Shown here piece after piece: positions 33,046 to 42,113 of a stretch of DNA of 64,000 bases. Made by a program: the position numbers and the translations under genes. The notes under the pieces are model-generated. The model had not been told where the DNA came from. It was given only the letters and a program-made list of their open reading frames with translations, and did no database searches. Location of the stretch: the NCBI RefSeq assembly GCF_007830065.1, contig NZ_VLKK01000012.1, forward strand, positions 1 to 64,000. The letters are read 5' to 3'. The first letter of the stretch is position 1, and every line of letters begins with the position of its first letter. This DNA comes from Sphingobium wenxiniae (GTDB lineage Bacteria > Pseudomonadota > Alphaproteobacteria > Sphingomonadales > Sphingomonadaceae).

Positions 33046-33739
33046 CGAAGTCGCGATCCTGATCGACGGCGTCGCGGTTCCGGTGCGGGTGCGCCGCTCC
33101 GCCCGTGCGCGCACCTACAAGCTGTCGCTGGACGCGGCGCGGGGCGAACTGCGCCTCTCCCTCCCCGCGCGTGCCAGCCTGAAACGGGCGCTCGGCTGGG
33201 CGCAGGGGCATGAAGGCTGGGTGCGGGCGCAGATGGCGGCCCGCCCGGCCATGGCGACGCTGCGCGACGGCGCGGTCTTTCCGCTGGAGGGGCGGGATGT
33301 GCGGATATGCTGGACCCCCGGCGCATCGCGCACGATCCGGCTGGAAGGCGAGCGGCTGCTGCTGGGCGGGGCCGAAGAGTCGGTCGGCGCGCGCGTGCTG
33401 CGCTGGCTCAAGGGCCGGGCAAAGGCGGTGCTGGAAAGTGAAACGCGGGAGTTGGCGGCACAGCATGGGCTGGCGGTCGCGTCGGTCGGCGTGGGCGATC
33501 CGCGCAGCCGCTGGGGCAGTTGCGCGTCGAACGGGACGATCCGCTATAGCTGGCGCCTGATCCTCTGTCCGCCGGAGGTGCGGCAGGCGACCGTCGCGCA
33601 TGAACTGGCGCATTTGATCCATATGGACCACAGCCCCGCCTTCCACGCGGCCCACGCCCGCCTGCTGGGCCGCGATCCCCGCCCGGCGCGGGCATGGCTG
33701 CGGACGCATGGGGCGGCTCTGCATCGCTTCGTGGGGTAA
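33002..33739 (+). CDS. YgjP-like M48-type metallopeptidase
   Basis: 245 aa. The zinc motif HELAHLIHMDHSPAFH (HExxH with a downstream His) and the preceding RWGSCASNGTIRYSWRLILCP are the signature of the DUF45/YgjP family, related to SprT and WLM peptidases. The substrate is unknown. ATG 33002 lies inside the YcgN gene; a GTG at 32960 or TTG at 33026 are other possible starts. It ends 47 bp before the convergent helicase gene. Confidence 0.82.
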   Translation: MRAIGNIILSTGKSDEVAILIDGVAVPVRVRRSARARTYKLSLDAARGELRLSLPARASLKRALGWAQGHEGWVRAQMAARPAMATLRDGAVFPLEGRDVRICWTPGASRTIRLEGERLLLGGAEESVGARVLRWLKGRAKAVLESETRELAAQHGLAVASVGVGDPRSRWGSCASNGTIRYSWRLILCPPEVRQATVAHELAHLIHMDHSPAFHAAHARLLGRDPRPARAWLRTHGAALHRFVG

Positions 33740-33786
33740 GAAGGCGGATTGGCCCAGGGTGGACGTCCCAATCCTCCCCAAACACC

Positions 33787-36198
33787 CTAATCCGCCCGCA
33801 TGGCCTCTTCGATCAGGGCTTCCGCCTCCATCAGCAGGGCGTCCTCCACATCATGCTGGGCCACCTGCTCGCGCCCGATGAGGATGAGGACGGGCACGGC
33901 GAGCGGGCTGACGCGCTCCAGCGGCATGTGCAGCATGGTGGACGCGGCGCGGTCTATGAGGTCGCCCAGACGCCCCACATCGGTCATCCGTGCGCGGGCG
34001 TCGGCCCATGCCGCTTTCAGCAGCAGATGGTCGGGCTGATATTTGCGGAGCACATCGTAGATGAGGTCGGTGGAGAATGTGACCTGCCGCCCGGTCTTGC
34101 GCTTGCCGGGATGCTGGCGCTCGATCAGGCCGGAAATCACCGCCACGTCGCGGAAGGCGCGCTTGAGCAGGCTTGATTGCTCGACCCATTCCACGAATTC
34201 ATGGTCGAGTATGTCGGCGGAAAACAGGCTTTGCGGGTCGGTGACGGGCTTGAGGCCATAGACCGCCAGCGCATAATCGTTCGACACGAACCCCATCGGC
34301 ATCAGGCCCTGCGCGTCCATGCGGCGGGTGAGGAGCATCCCCAGCGACTGATGCGCGTTCCACCCTTCGAAACTGTAGCAGACGAGATAGTGGCGGCCTT
34401 CATGCGGGAAGGTTTCGATCAATAGCTGGCCCGGCTGCGGCAGGGCGGAGCGATATTTCTGCATCTCCAGCCAATCGCGCACGTCCTTCGGAAAGCGGTG
34501 CCATTCCTCCGGCTGGGCAAGGAAGCGCCGCACGCGGTCGGCCAGACGCGTGGACATGGCCATGCGGGTGCCGCCCCAGCTTGGGATGCGTGCCTGTTTC
34601 GACGTAGCGCGGACGATGAGGTCGGCGGTGTCCATCCGCACCGTCTCCAGCGCCATGCCGGAAAAGAAGAAGCTGTCGCCCGGGCGCAGGGTTGCGGCGA
34701 ACCCCTCCTCCACCGTGCCCAGCTTGCGGCCGTTGGCGAAGCGCACGTCGAGCACCGGCTGATCGACGATGATGCCCGCGTTCATGCGATGCTGCTGGAT
34801 GAAGCGGGGATGGGAGACGCGCCATGTCCCGTCCTGTTCCCGCGTCAGCCGCTTGAATCGGTCATAGGCGCGCAGGGCGTAGCCGCCGCCCTCGATGAAA
34901 TGGAGGACGTGGGCGAAGGCTTCGTCCGTCAGCGCGCCATAGGGCATGGCGGAACGGACTTCGGTCAGCAGTTCCTCCTCGCGGAAGGGCGCGGCGCAGG
35001 CCATCGCCATCACATGCTGGGCCAGCACGTCGAGGCTGCCGGGGCGGAAATCGTCGCTGTCGCGCTCGCCCGATTCCACCGCGTCCAGCGCGGCGCGGGC
35101 TTCGAGATATTCGAAGCGATTGCCGGGAATCAGGATCGCCTCGCTAGGCGTGTCGAGCCGGTGATTGGCGCGCCCGATACGCTGGAGCAGGCGGGAGGAG
35201 CCTTTGGGCGCGCCCATCTGGATCACGCAATCGACATTGCCCCAATCGACGCCCAGGTCGAGGCTGGCCGTGGCGACGAGGGCGCGCAGCCTGCCCGCCG
35301 CCATGGCGCTTTCGACCTTGCGGCGCGCTTCGATGGACAGGCTGCCATGGTGGATGGCGATGGGCAGGTTCGCATCGTTCACCGACCAGAGCGACTGGAA
35401 GATCAGCTCCGCCAATCCCCGCGTGTTGCAGAAGACGAGCGTCGTCTGCCGCCGCTCGATCTCCGCCATCACCTGTTTGGCGGCATATTTGCCGCTATGG
35501 CCGGACCATGGCACGCTGCCTTCGGGGATGAGGATGGTGACATGAGGGTCCGCCCCCTGCTCGCCGATGACGGGCGTGACCGCGTTGATGTCGCCATCGG
35601 GCGCGAGCCAGGCGCGATAGGCGTCCACATCCGCGACGGTGGCGGAAAGGGCGACGCGGCGCAGGCCGGGATGGATGGCCTGCAGGCGCGATAGCGAGAG
35701 GTTGAGCAGGTCGCCGCGCTTTTGGGTCGCAAAGGCGTGGACTTCGTCGATGATGACGGTCTTCAAATCCGCGAACATCAGGAAGCTGTCGGGATAGCTC
35801 AGCAGCAATGAGAGCGATTCGGGCGTCGTGAGCAAAATCTGCGGCGGACGCGCGCGCTGGCGGGCCTTGCGGTCCGAAGGCGTGTCGCCGGTGCGGGTTT
35901 CGACACGGATGGGCAGGTCCATCTCCTCGATCGGCGTGAGGAGGTTGCGGCGCACGTCCACCGCCAGCGCCTTCAAAGGCGAGACATAAAGCGTGTGGAG
36001 GCCGTCGGCCGGCTTTTCGATAAGGTCAGTCAGCGTGGGCAGGAACCCGGCGAGCGTCTTGCCCGCGCCGGTCGGGGCGACGAGCAGCGTGTGCTCGCCC
36101 CGGCGCGCGGCCTCCAGCATGTCGCGCTGATGACGGCGCGGTGTCCAGCCGCGATCCGCGAACCATCGCTCCAGCGGATCGGGAAGGCGTGCGTCCAT
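33787..36198 (-). CDS. Lhr-like DEXH-box DNA helicase (ligase-associated type)
   Basis: 803 aa superfamily 2 helicase. Motifs in order: Walker A APTGAGKTLAGFLP, DEVH in VIIDEVHAFA, SAT in VALSATVADV, motif VI in QRIGRANHR, then an Lhr-type winged-helix and WH/DUF region. It matches the group found in DNA-damage operons with an ATP-dependent ligase and an MRE11-like nuclease (family knowledge), but no such partner is adjacent. I chose ATG 36198-36196 (MDARLPDPLERWF); a longer frame to 36471 runs into the divergent promoter. The two genes share a 178-bp gap with AT-rich DNA near 36240-36285. Confidence 0.88.
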   Translation of the reverse strand: MDARLPDPLERWFADRGWTPRRHQRDMLEAARRGEHTLLVAPTGAGKTLAGFLPTLTDLIEKPADGLHTLYVSPLKALAVDVRRNLLTPIEEMDLPIRVETRTGDTPSDRKARQRARPPQILLTTPESLSLLLSYPDSFLMFADLKTVIIDEVHAFATQKRGDLLNLSLSRLQAIHPGLRRVALSATVADVDAYRAWLAPDGDINAVTPVIGEQGADPHVTILIPEGSVPWSGHSGKYAAKQVMAEIERRQTTLVFCNTRGLAELIFQSLWSVNDANLPIAIHHGSLSIEARRKVESAMAAGRLRALVATASLDLGVDWGNVDCVIQMGAPKGSSRLLQRIGRANHRLDTPSEAILIPGNRFEYLEARAALDAVESGERDSDDFRPGSLDVLAQHVMAMACAAPFREEELLTEVRSAMPYGALTDEAFAHVLHFIEGGGYALRAYDRFKRLTREQDGTWRVSHPRFIQQHRMNAGIIVDQPVLDVRFANGRKLGTVEEGFAATLRPGDSFFFSGMALETVRMDTADLIVRATSKQARIPSWGGTRMAMSTRLADRVRRFLAQPEEWHRFPKDVRDWLEMQKYRSALPQPGQLLIETFPHEGRHYLVCYSFEGWNAHQSLGMLLTRRMDAQGLMPMGFVSNDYALAVYGLKPVTDPQSLFSADILDHEFVEWVEQSSLLKRAFRDVAVISGLIERQHPGKRKTGRQVTFSTDLIYDVLRKYQPDHLLLKAAWADARARMTDVGRLGDLIDRAASTMLHMPLERVSPLAVPVLILIGREQVAQHDVEDALLMEAEALIEEAMRAD

Positions 36199-36376
36199 GA
36201 TGGAGATGTAGGAAGGCGCGACCGCCCTGTCACTTCCGGCCGCGACAAACAGAATAATAATACCATCAGAAGAAATAATGTTTCGCCGCGCCTCTGGCTC
36301 TTTCGCGTCCTCATGCGTTACACTCGCGCCATGACAGCGGCGCTCCAGACGCCGCATTTTGCAGGAGTATCCGACT

Positions 36377-37705
36377 ATGACCGGCGAAACCGAAGCCGAG
36401 CTGACCGGCGCAGAACCCTCCCACAACCGCCGCCGCCCCAAGGCGCCCATCATGGAGATAGAGGGCCGCAAGCTGAAGCCCGCGACGCTGATGATGGGCC
36501 ATGGCTATGACCCCACTTTGTCCGAAGGATCGCTGAAGCCGCCGATCTTCCTCACCTCCACCTTCGCCTTTGAAAGCGCGGCGGCGGGCAAGCGGCATTT
36601 CGAGGGCGTGACCGGCATCCGCCCCGGCGGCGCGGAGGGCCTCGTCTATTCCCGCTTCAACGGGCCGAATCAGGAAATCGCCGAAGACCGGCTTTCCGTG
36701 TGGGAGGAAGCGGAGGATGCTCTGCTCTTTTCCAGCGGCATGTCCGCCATCGCCACCACCCTGCTCGCGCTGGTGCAGCCGGGCGACGTGATCGTCCATA
36801 GCGCGCCGCTCTATGCCGCGACGGAATCGCTGATCGGGCGCATTCTGGGGCGGTTCGGGGTGCAGTGGGTCGATTTCCCTGCGGGCGCGACCGAAGAAGA
36901 GATCGGCGCCGTCATCGAAAAGGCGAAGGGCATGGGGCGGGTCGCGCTGCTCTATCTCGAAAGCCCGGCCAATCCGACCAATGTGCTGGTCGATCTGGAG
37001 GCGGTCGCCGCGCGGCGCGACGCCCTGTTCGCGGGCGCGGAGCATGTGCCGCCGATCGCCATCGACAACACTTTCCTTGGGCCGCTCTGGCACCATCCGC
37101 TCAGCCATGGGGCGGACCTCGTCATCTATTCGCTCACCAAATATGCGGGCGGGCACAGCGATCTGGTGGCGGGCGGCGTGCTGGGGTCCGATGCGCTGAT
37201 CAACACCGTCCGGCTGATGCGGAACACCATCGGCACCATCCTCGACCCCCATTCGGCGTGGATGCTGCTGCGGAGCCTGGAGACGCTGGAACTGCGGATG
37301 AGCCGCGCGGGCGAAAATGCGGAAAAGGTTTGCGCCTGGCTCAAGGACCAGCCGCAGGTGGAAAAGGTCGTCTATCTCGGCTTCCCCGAAACCGATCGGC
37401 AGGCGGACATCTACCGCCGCCATTGCACCGGCGCGGGATCGACCTTCTCCCTCTATCTCAAGGGCGGGGAGGCGGAGGCGTTCGCCTTTCTCGACGCGCT
37501 CAAGATCGCGAAGCTGGCGGTCAGTCTTGGCGGCACGGAAACGCTGGCGAGCCATCCCGCCGCGATGACCCATCTGTCCGTCCCGGCGGAACGCAAGAAG
37601 GCGCTCGGCATCGGCGACAATATGGTGCGGATTTCCATCGGCTGCGAGGATGCGGACGACCTGATCGCCGACTTCGCCCAGGCATTGCGGGCGACGGAGG
37701 GCTAG
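36377..37705 (+). CDS. cystathionine gamma-synthase family PLP enzyme
   Basis: 442 aa transsulfuration-type enzyme. The PLP lysine lies in SLTKYAGGHSDLVAG, with SRFNGPNQEIAEDRL and IAIDNTFLGPLWHHPL in the cofactor pocket. Family members catalyse cystathionine synthesis or cleavage, or release methanethiol from methionine; the exact reaction is uncertain. ATG 36377 follows CAGGAG by about 10 bases. Its stop overlaps the convergent HAD gene by four bases. Confidence 0.85.
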   Translation: MTGETEAELTGAEPSHNRRRPKAPIMEIEGRKLKPATLMMGHGYDPTLSEGSLKPPIFLTSTFAFESAAAGKRHFEGVTGIRPGGAEGLVYSRFNGPNQEIAEDRLSVWEEAEDALLFSSGMSAIATTLLALVQPGDVIVHSAPLYAATESLIGRILGRFGVQWVDFPAGATEEEIGAVIEKAKGMGRVALLYLESPANPTNVLVDLEAVAARRDALFAGAEHVPPIAIDNTFLGPLWHHPLSHGADLVIYSLTKYAGGHSDLVAGGVLGSDALINTVRLMRNTIGTILDPHSAWMLLRSLETLELRMSRAGENAEKVCAWLKDQPQVEKVVYLGFPETDRQADIYRRHCTGAGSTFSLYLKGGEAEAFAFLDALKIAKLAVSLGGTETLASHPAAMTHLSVPAERKKALGIGDNMVRISIGCEDADDLIADFAQALRATEG

Positions 37706-38376
37706 GGCCAGTCCACCCGCGTCCACCCGCGTTCAGCCGCCAGTTTCGCCAGCGGCTTGTGCGGGTTGGCCGCGTGGGGGACGTCGGAAAATTCCAGCAT
37801 CGGCGCATCCGACACATGGTCGGAATAGGAACGGATATAGGCTTCCGTGCGGTCGATGGCCTGCGCCGCCATCCACGCCTTTATCATGCGCAGCTTGCCG
37901 GTGTCGTAGCAATTCTCGCCCGCGATCCGGGCGCGGACATAGCGCAGATCCTGGCTCAGATGATCGGTCGCGATCACCGCGTCGAAGCCCAGCCGCCGCG
38001 CGATCGGCTCGACATAGAGGCGGTAGGAGGCGGTTGCGAGCACCAGCGTGCACCCGTCCGCCTTGTCCCGCGCGATCTGCGCCAGCGCGCCGGGGCGGAC
38101 ATTGCCTTCCACCACCTTCGCGGCATAGCTTTCCACATGCGGCATCAGCTTCGCGCGCTCGACATTCCAGCCGATCATCAGGCCCTGATTGACTTCCTTG
38201 AGCCGCTGGCGCGTCACCAGTTTCAATACATAGGCCAGCATCATCAGGACGACGCCTGGAAACAGCAGCAGCCGCCAGGGCGCCATATGCCGCGCCACAT
38301 GCAGCAGGAAGCCCGTATAGGTGCCCGAATAAGTGACCGTCCGGTCCATGTCGTAAATCGCCAGCCTGTGCGTCAT
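37702..38376 (-). CDS. HAD-IB family phosphatase
   Basis: 224 aa. The catalytic DMDRT motif is at residues 9-13, with a hydrophobic cap insertion (about residues 33-55), a motif II region LVLATASYRLYVEP and motif IV YSDHVSDAPML. It resembles HAD-IB hydrolases such as CicA and SerB-like enzymes. The hydrophobic insert may put it at the membrane, and a lipid phosphate is a possible substrate (inference). It is divergent from the MCE transporter operon. Confidence 0.85.
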   Translation of the reverse strand: MTHRLAIYDMDRTVTYSGTYTGFLLHVARHMAPWRLLLFPGVVLMMLAYVLKLVTRQRLKEVNQGLMIGWNVERAKLMPHVESYAAKVVEGNVRPGALAQIARDKADGCTLVLATASYRLYVEPIARRLGFDAVIATDHLSQDLRYVRARIAGENCYDTGKLRMIKAWMAAQAIDRTEAYIRSYSDHVSDAPMLEFSDVPHAANPHKPLAKLAAERGWTRVDWP

Positions 38377-38475
38377 GCCGCTATCGAAACTTTTTGCCCT
38401 TGCCCTTCGTTCTGACTAGCGGATGGGCCGTTTCGGCTTGCCGCGCAACCGATAATGGATCACTAATCCCGACGC

Positions 38476-39585
38476 ATGAACAAAGCCGCCGATCTTGCTG
38501 AGGAAACGCGCGACGGCGGCACGGTCGTCCGGCTTTCCGGCACGCTCACCATCGCCTGCCTGCACGACCTGCCGTCGCGGCTGGACGCGCTGGAAGGGCC
38601 TATCAGCGCCATCGATCTGTCCGATGTCGATCATATGGACACGATCGGCGCATGGACCGTGCATCGCACCGCCAAGCGGCTGGACTGCGCCGTCGGCGGC
38701 GGCAGGGCCGATGCGGAAAGGATGATCGCGGCGGTCGGCGAACTGGACGAGCCGGTGGCGATCCGTCCCGAACATGTGTCGCCCCTGAAACGCGTGCTGG
38801 GCGAAATCGGCGAAGCGGTCGTCAATTCGGGCGCGACCCTGTTCGGCCTGCTCGGCTTTTTCGGCGCGACGCTGGTCGCGGCATGGAATGTCGTCCGCCA
38901 CCCCAGCCGTTTCCGCGTCAATGCCGTGGTGCAGCGGTTCGAGGTCGTGGGCGTATCGGCGCTGGGCATCATCGGCCTGATGAGCTTCCTGATCGGCATC
39001 GTCATCGCCCAGCAGGGATCGGTGCAGTTGCGCCAGTTCGGCATGGAGATGCTGACGATCAACCTGGTCGGCCGGCTGACCTTCCGCGAACTGGGCGTAT
39101 TGATGACGGCGATCATGGTGGCGGGCCGCTCCGGCTCCGCCTTCGCCGCGCAGCTGGGCACCATGAAGCTGACCGAGGAAGTGGACGCGATGCGGACCAT
39201 CGGCGTCTCCCCCATGGAGGCGCTGGTGCTGCCCCGCACGCTGGCGGTGGTGGTGATGATGCCGCTGCTGGGTTTTTATTCGTCGGTCATCGCGGTCATC
39301 GGCGGCGGATTCCTGTGCGCGGTTTCGCTCGACATTCCGCCGATCACCTTTGTTCAGCGCCTGCGGGAAGTGGTGCCGATCACCGATTTGTGGGTCGGCC
39401 TCATCAAGGCGCCGGTGTTCGGCCTCATCATCGCCATTTCGGGCTGTTTCCAGGGAATGCAGGTCAAGGCCAATGCGGAGGAAGTCGGCTTGCGCACCAC
39501 CTCCGCCGTGGTGCAGGCGATCTTCCTCGTCATCGTGATCGACGCCTTTTTCGCGGTCTTCTTCACCTGGGTGGGCTGGAACTGA
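38476..39585 (+). CDS. mlaE: MCE-system permease with N-terminal STAS domain (MlaE/LinK-like)
   Basis: 369 aa. Residues 1-100 form a STAS-like domain (VVRLSGTLTIACLHDLPSRL...IDLSDVDHMD), fused to the MlaE permease from about residue 125 with LIGIVIAQQGSVQLRQFG and GRSGSAFAAQLGTMKLTEEVDAM. In E. coli the STAS protein MlaB is separate; fused forms are common in other proteobacteria. It is the first gene of a four-gene operon with an ATPase, an MCE protein and a lipoprotein, the same set as linKLMN of Sphingobium (needed for gamma-HCH use, from memory). It probably moves phospholipids. Confidence 0.9.
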   Translation: MNKAADLAEETRDGGTVVRLSGTLTIACLHDLPSRLDALEGPISAIDLSDVDHMDTIGAWTVHRTAKRLDCAVGGGRADAERMIAAVGELDEPVAIRPEHVSPLKRVLGEIGEAVVNSGATLFGLLGFFGATLVAAWNVVRHPSRFRVNAVVQRFEVVGVSALGIIGLMSFLIGIVIAQQGSVQLRQFGMEMLTINLVGRLTFRELGVLMTAIMVAGRSGSAFAAQLGTMKLTEEVDAMRTIGVSPMEALVLPRTLAVVVMMPLLGFYSSVIAVIGGGFLCAVSLDIPPITFVQRLREVVPITDLWVGLIKAPVFGLIIAISGCFQGMQVKANAEEVGLRTTSAVVQAIFLVIVIDAFFAVFFTWVGWN

Positions 39586-40457
39586 TGGCGGCGGAAATCG
39601 AAGCGGTCGAGGAAGAACGCGTCGAAAAGGCGGTCGAAGGCAATGGCATCGCCATTTGCGTGCGCGACCTTCGCACCAGCTTCGGCGATCAGGTCGTGCA
39701 TGACGGGCTGGACCTGGACGTGCGCAAGGGCGAAATCCTGGGCGTCGTCGGCGGATCGGGCACTGGCAAGTCGGTGCTGATGCGCGCCATCATCGGCCTT
39801 CAGATTCCCGACCGGGGCGAGATCGAGGTCTTTGGCGAACCGATGATCGGGCGGCTGGATGACGAGGCGCTGGCCATCCGCAAGCGCTGGGGCGTGCTGT
39901 TTCAGGGCGGCGCGCTGTTTTCCACGCTGACGGTGGCGGAGAATGTGGAAGTGCCGATCCGGGAATATTATCCCAATATCGACGCGCAGCTCAGGGACGA
40001 GATCGCCGCCTACAAGATTCGCATGACCGGCCTGCCCGCCGATGCCGGGCCCAAATATCCCGCCGAACTGTCCGGCGGAATGAGGAAGCGCGCGGGGCTT
40101 GCTCGCGCATTGGCGCTGGACCCGGACCTCCTGTTCCTGGACGAGCCGACGGCGGGGCTGGACCCCATTGGCGCGGCGGCCTTCGACGAACAGACGCGCC
40201 GGTTGCAGCAGACGCTGGGCCTCACCGTCTTTCTCATCACCCATGATCTCGACACGCTCTATTCGATCTGCGACCGGGTGGCGGTGCTGGCGGATAAAAA
40301 GGTGATTGCAGTGGGTACGATCGACGAATTGCTGGCGACCGACCATCCCTGGATACAGGAATATTTCAACGGCCCGCGCGGTCGCGCCGCCACGGCGGCG
40401 GTGGCGCGCGAGCGCGGCAAGACCGCTGCCGAAACCCAAGCGGACGGAAGGCGATAG
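39585..40457 (+). CDS. mlaF: MCE-system ABC ATPase (MlaF/LinL-like)
   Basis: 290 aa ABC ATPase. Walker A GGSGTGKSVLMR, Q-loop LFQGGALFSTLTV, signature LSGGMRKRAGLARAL, Walker B LLFLDEPTAGLDP and H-loop ITHDLDTL are all intact. It starts at ATG 39585, sharing one base with the mlaE stop (TGATG). The C-terminal tail after residue 260 is Arg/Ala-rich, as in MlaF, where it contacts partner subunits. mlaD follows after 3 bp. Confidence 0.93.
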   Translation: MAAEIEAVEEERVEKAVEGNGIAICVRDLRTSFGDQVVHDGLDLDVRKGEILGVVGGSGTGKSVLMRAIIGLQIPDRGEIEVFGEPMIGRLDDEALAIRKRWGVLFQGGALFSTLTVAENVEVPIREYYPNIDAQLRDEIAAYKIRMTGLPADAGPKYPAELSGGMRKRAGLARALALDPDLLFLDEPTAGLDPIGAAAFDEQTRRLQQTLGLTVFLITHDLDTLYSICDRVAVLADKKVIAVGTIDELLATDHPWIQEYFNGPRGRAATAAVARERGKTAAETQADGRR

Positions 40458-40460
40458 GAT

Positions 40461-41423
40461 ATGGAAACCCGCTCCAACCATGTGCTGGTGGGCACGGTCA
40501 CGCTGCTGCTGCTGGCCGGGATCATGCTGGCCGCCTTCTGGTTCTCACGCCTTTCGGACGGCGAGAACAAGGAATATGACATCTTCTTCAAGCAGTCGGT
40601 CAATGGCCTCGCCAAGGGATCGAGCGTCAACTATTCGGGCGTGCCGTCCGGACAGGTCGAGAAGATCGAACTGTGGAAGCGCGATCCCGGCTTCGTGAAG
40701 GTCCGCATTTCCGTCAAGGAAGGCACGCCCGTCCTGTTGGGGACGACGGCCACCATCCAGGGCGTGGGCTTCACCGGCGTGTCGGAAATCGTGCTGGACG
40801 GCGCGGTCAAGGGCGCGCCGCCGATCCGCTGCCCGGACAATAATCCGCTGTCCGCCTGCCCCGACGGCGTGCCCGTGATCCCGACCAAGCCCGGCGCGCT
40901 GGGCGAATTGCTCAACAACGCGCCGCAATTGCTGGAACGGCTGTCGACCCTGACCGAGCGGTTGACCGAACTGCTCGACGACAAGAATCAGCAATCCATC
41001 GCGGGTATCCTGTCCAATGTGGAGAAGATGACGGGCGCGCTGGCCGATCGCAGCCCGGAAATTTCCGCGACGCTGGCCGAAGCGCGCATCGCCGTGCAGC
41101 GCACTGGCATCGCCGCCGAGAATATCGGCAAGCTCGCCGCGACCACCGACTCGCTGCTGAACGATGAGGGCCGTCCGATGATGGCCGACCTGCGCAAGAG
41201 CGTGCAGGCCGCGACGCGCAGCATCGACACGCTGGACAAGACCATTGCCGAAGCCCAGCCGGGCGTCCACGCCTTCAGCAACCAGACCATGCCGGAAGTG
41301 AACCAGCTTGTCCGCGACCTGCGCGAAATGTCGCGCGCCTTCCGGGGCGTCGCGGAAAAGCTGGACCAGCAGGGTGCGGGGTCGCTGGTCGGATCGCCCA
41401 AATTGCCCGATTACAAGAATTGA
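40461..41423 (+). CDS. mlaD: MCE-domain substrate-binding protein (MlaD/LinM-like)
   Basis: 320 aa. One N-terminal membrane helix (residues 9-29), then an MCE domain (about 38-115: FFKQSVNGLAKGSSVNYSGV...GFTGVSEIVLDG), then a long alpha-helical region rich in Leu, Thr and Ala that is expected to form a periplasmic tunnel or bridge. It is longer than E. coli MlaD (183 aa) and closer to PqiB/TtgD-like forms in its helical extension. Third gene of the operon. Confidence 0.9.
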   Translation: METRSNHVLVGTVTLLLLAGIMLAAFWFSRLSDGENKEYDIFFKQSVNGLAKGSSVNYSGVPSGQVEKIELWKRDPGFVKVRISVKEGTPVLLGTTATIQGVGFTGVSEIVLDGAVKGAPPIRCPDNNPLSACPDGVPVIPTKPGALGELLNNAPQLLERLSTLTERLTELLDDKNQQSIAGILSNVEKMTGALADRSPEISATLAEARIAVQRTGIAAENIGKLAATTDSLLNDEGRPMMADLRKSVQAATRSIDTLDKTIAEAQPGVHAFSNQTMPEVNQLVRDLREMSRAFRGVAEKLDQQGAGSLVGSPKLPDYKN

Positions 41424-41440
41424 GACGAGGGAGCCGGAAG

Positions 41441-42067
41441 ATGTTCCACATGAAACACTATGGTGCCTCCCGCGCGACAGCCGCAGCGCTGGCGTTGGGC
41501 TTCATGCTGACGGGCTGCGTGTCCTTCGGCGCGAAACCGCCGCAGCAGCTCCTCTCGCTGAGCGCCGCGCAGCGCGTGGCGCCGGGCACGACGGTCGATG
41601 CCGGGCAGGCGCCCAGCCTGGTCGTGGCCGATCCCGAAGCGCCCAGGATATTGGATACGGTGCGGATTCCGGTGCGCGTATCGGCCACCTCCGTCGCTTA
41701 TGTCACCAAGGTGCAATGGTCCGACACGCCGCGCCATCTGTTTCAAAGCCTGCTCGCGGAAACGATCGCCGCCACGGGCAGCCGGATCGTGCTGGACCCC
41801 GGCCAATATTCGGGCGTTCCGGGACAAAGGCTGATGGGCGCGCTGGTCGATTTCGGCATCGACGAGCCAAGCCGCAGCGCCATCGTGACCTATGACGCGA
41901 TCCTCGCCAATCCGGGCGGAACGATCCTCGCCCGGCAGCGCTTCACAGCCCGGCAGCCGGTGAACGGCAGGATCGGCCCGGAAACGGTGGGCGCACCGCT
42001 CAACGCGGCGGCGAACAAGGTGGCGGCGGATGTGGCGGCATGGCTGTCGACGGTGTCCCGGCCTTAA
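41441..42067 (+). CDS. ABC-type transport auxiliary lipoprotein (PqiC/LinN-like)
   Basis: 208 aa outer-membrane lipoprotein candidate with lipobox FMLTGC (Cys about residue 26). The body resembles the DUF330/PqiC fold found beside MCE transporters, with HLFQSLLAETIAATGSRIVLDP as the conserved core. It would connect the MlaD-like bridge to the outer membrane. ATG 41441 follows GGGAGCCGGAAG; a TTG at 41420 is an alternative. A parS-like motif overlaps the first codons. Confidence 0.82.
   Translation: MFHMKHYGASRATAAALALGFMLTGCVSFGAKPPQQLLSLSAAQRVAPGTTVDAGQAPSLVVADPEAPRILDTVRIPVRVSATSVAYVTKVQWSDTPRHLFQSLLAETIAATGSRIVLDPGQYSGVPGQRLMGALVDFGIDEPSRSAIVTYDAILANPGGTILARQRFTARQPVNGRIGPETVGAPLNAAANKVAADVAAWLSTVSRP
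41442..41457. promoter_or_regulatory. parS-like site (imperfect)
   Basis: TGTTCCACATGAAACA differs from the parS consensus TGTTNCACGTGAAACA only at the centre (CACATG for CACGTG). It overlaps codons 1-6 of the lipoprotein gene. It is 5.2 kb from the nearest other parS-like site. Confidence 0.4.
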
Positions 42068-42113
42068 GCCGAGGCCGTGCGGCCGCTCCCGGCCATAAGA
42101 GGGGGCCGTCGCC

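Noticed and set aside
38652-40457. apparent 601-residue protein ending in an ABC ATPase
   Set aside because: The first ~310 residues are an out-of-frame reading of mlaE. The ATPase starts at 39585 right at the mlaE stop.
38476-42067. a drug or toluene efflux function for the MCE operon
   Set aside because: Ttg2-type names exist for homologues, but an MCE protein with STAS-permease and lipoprotein fits lipid transport better. No substrate evidence supports efflux.
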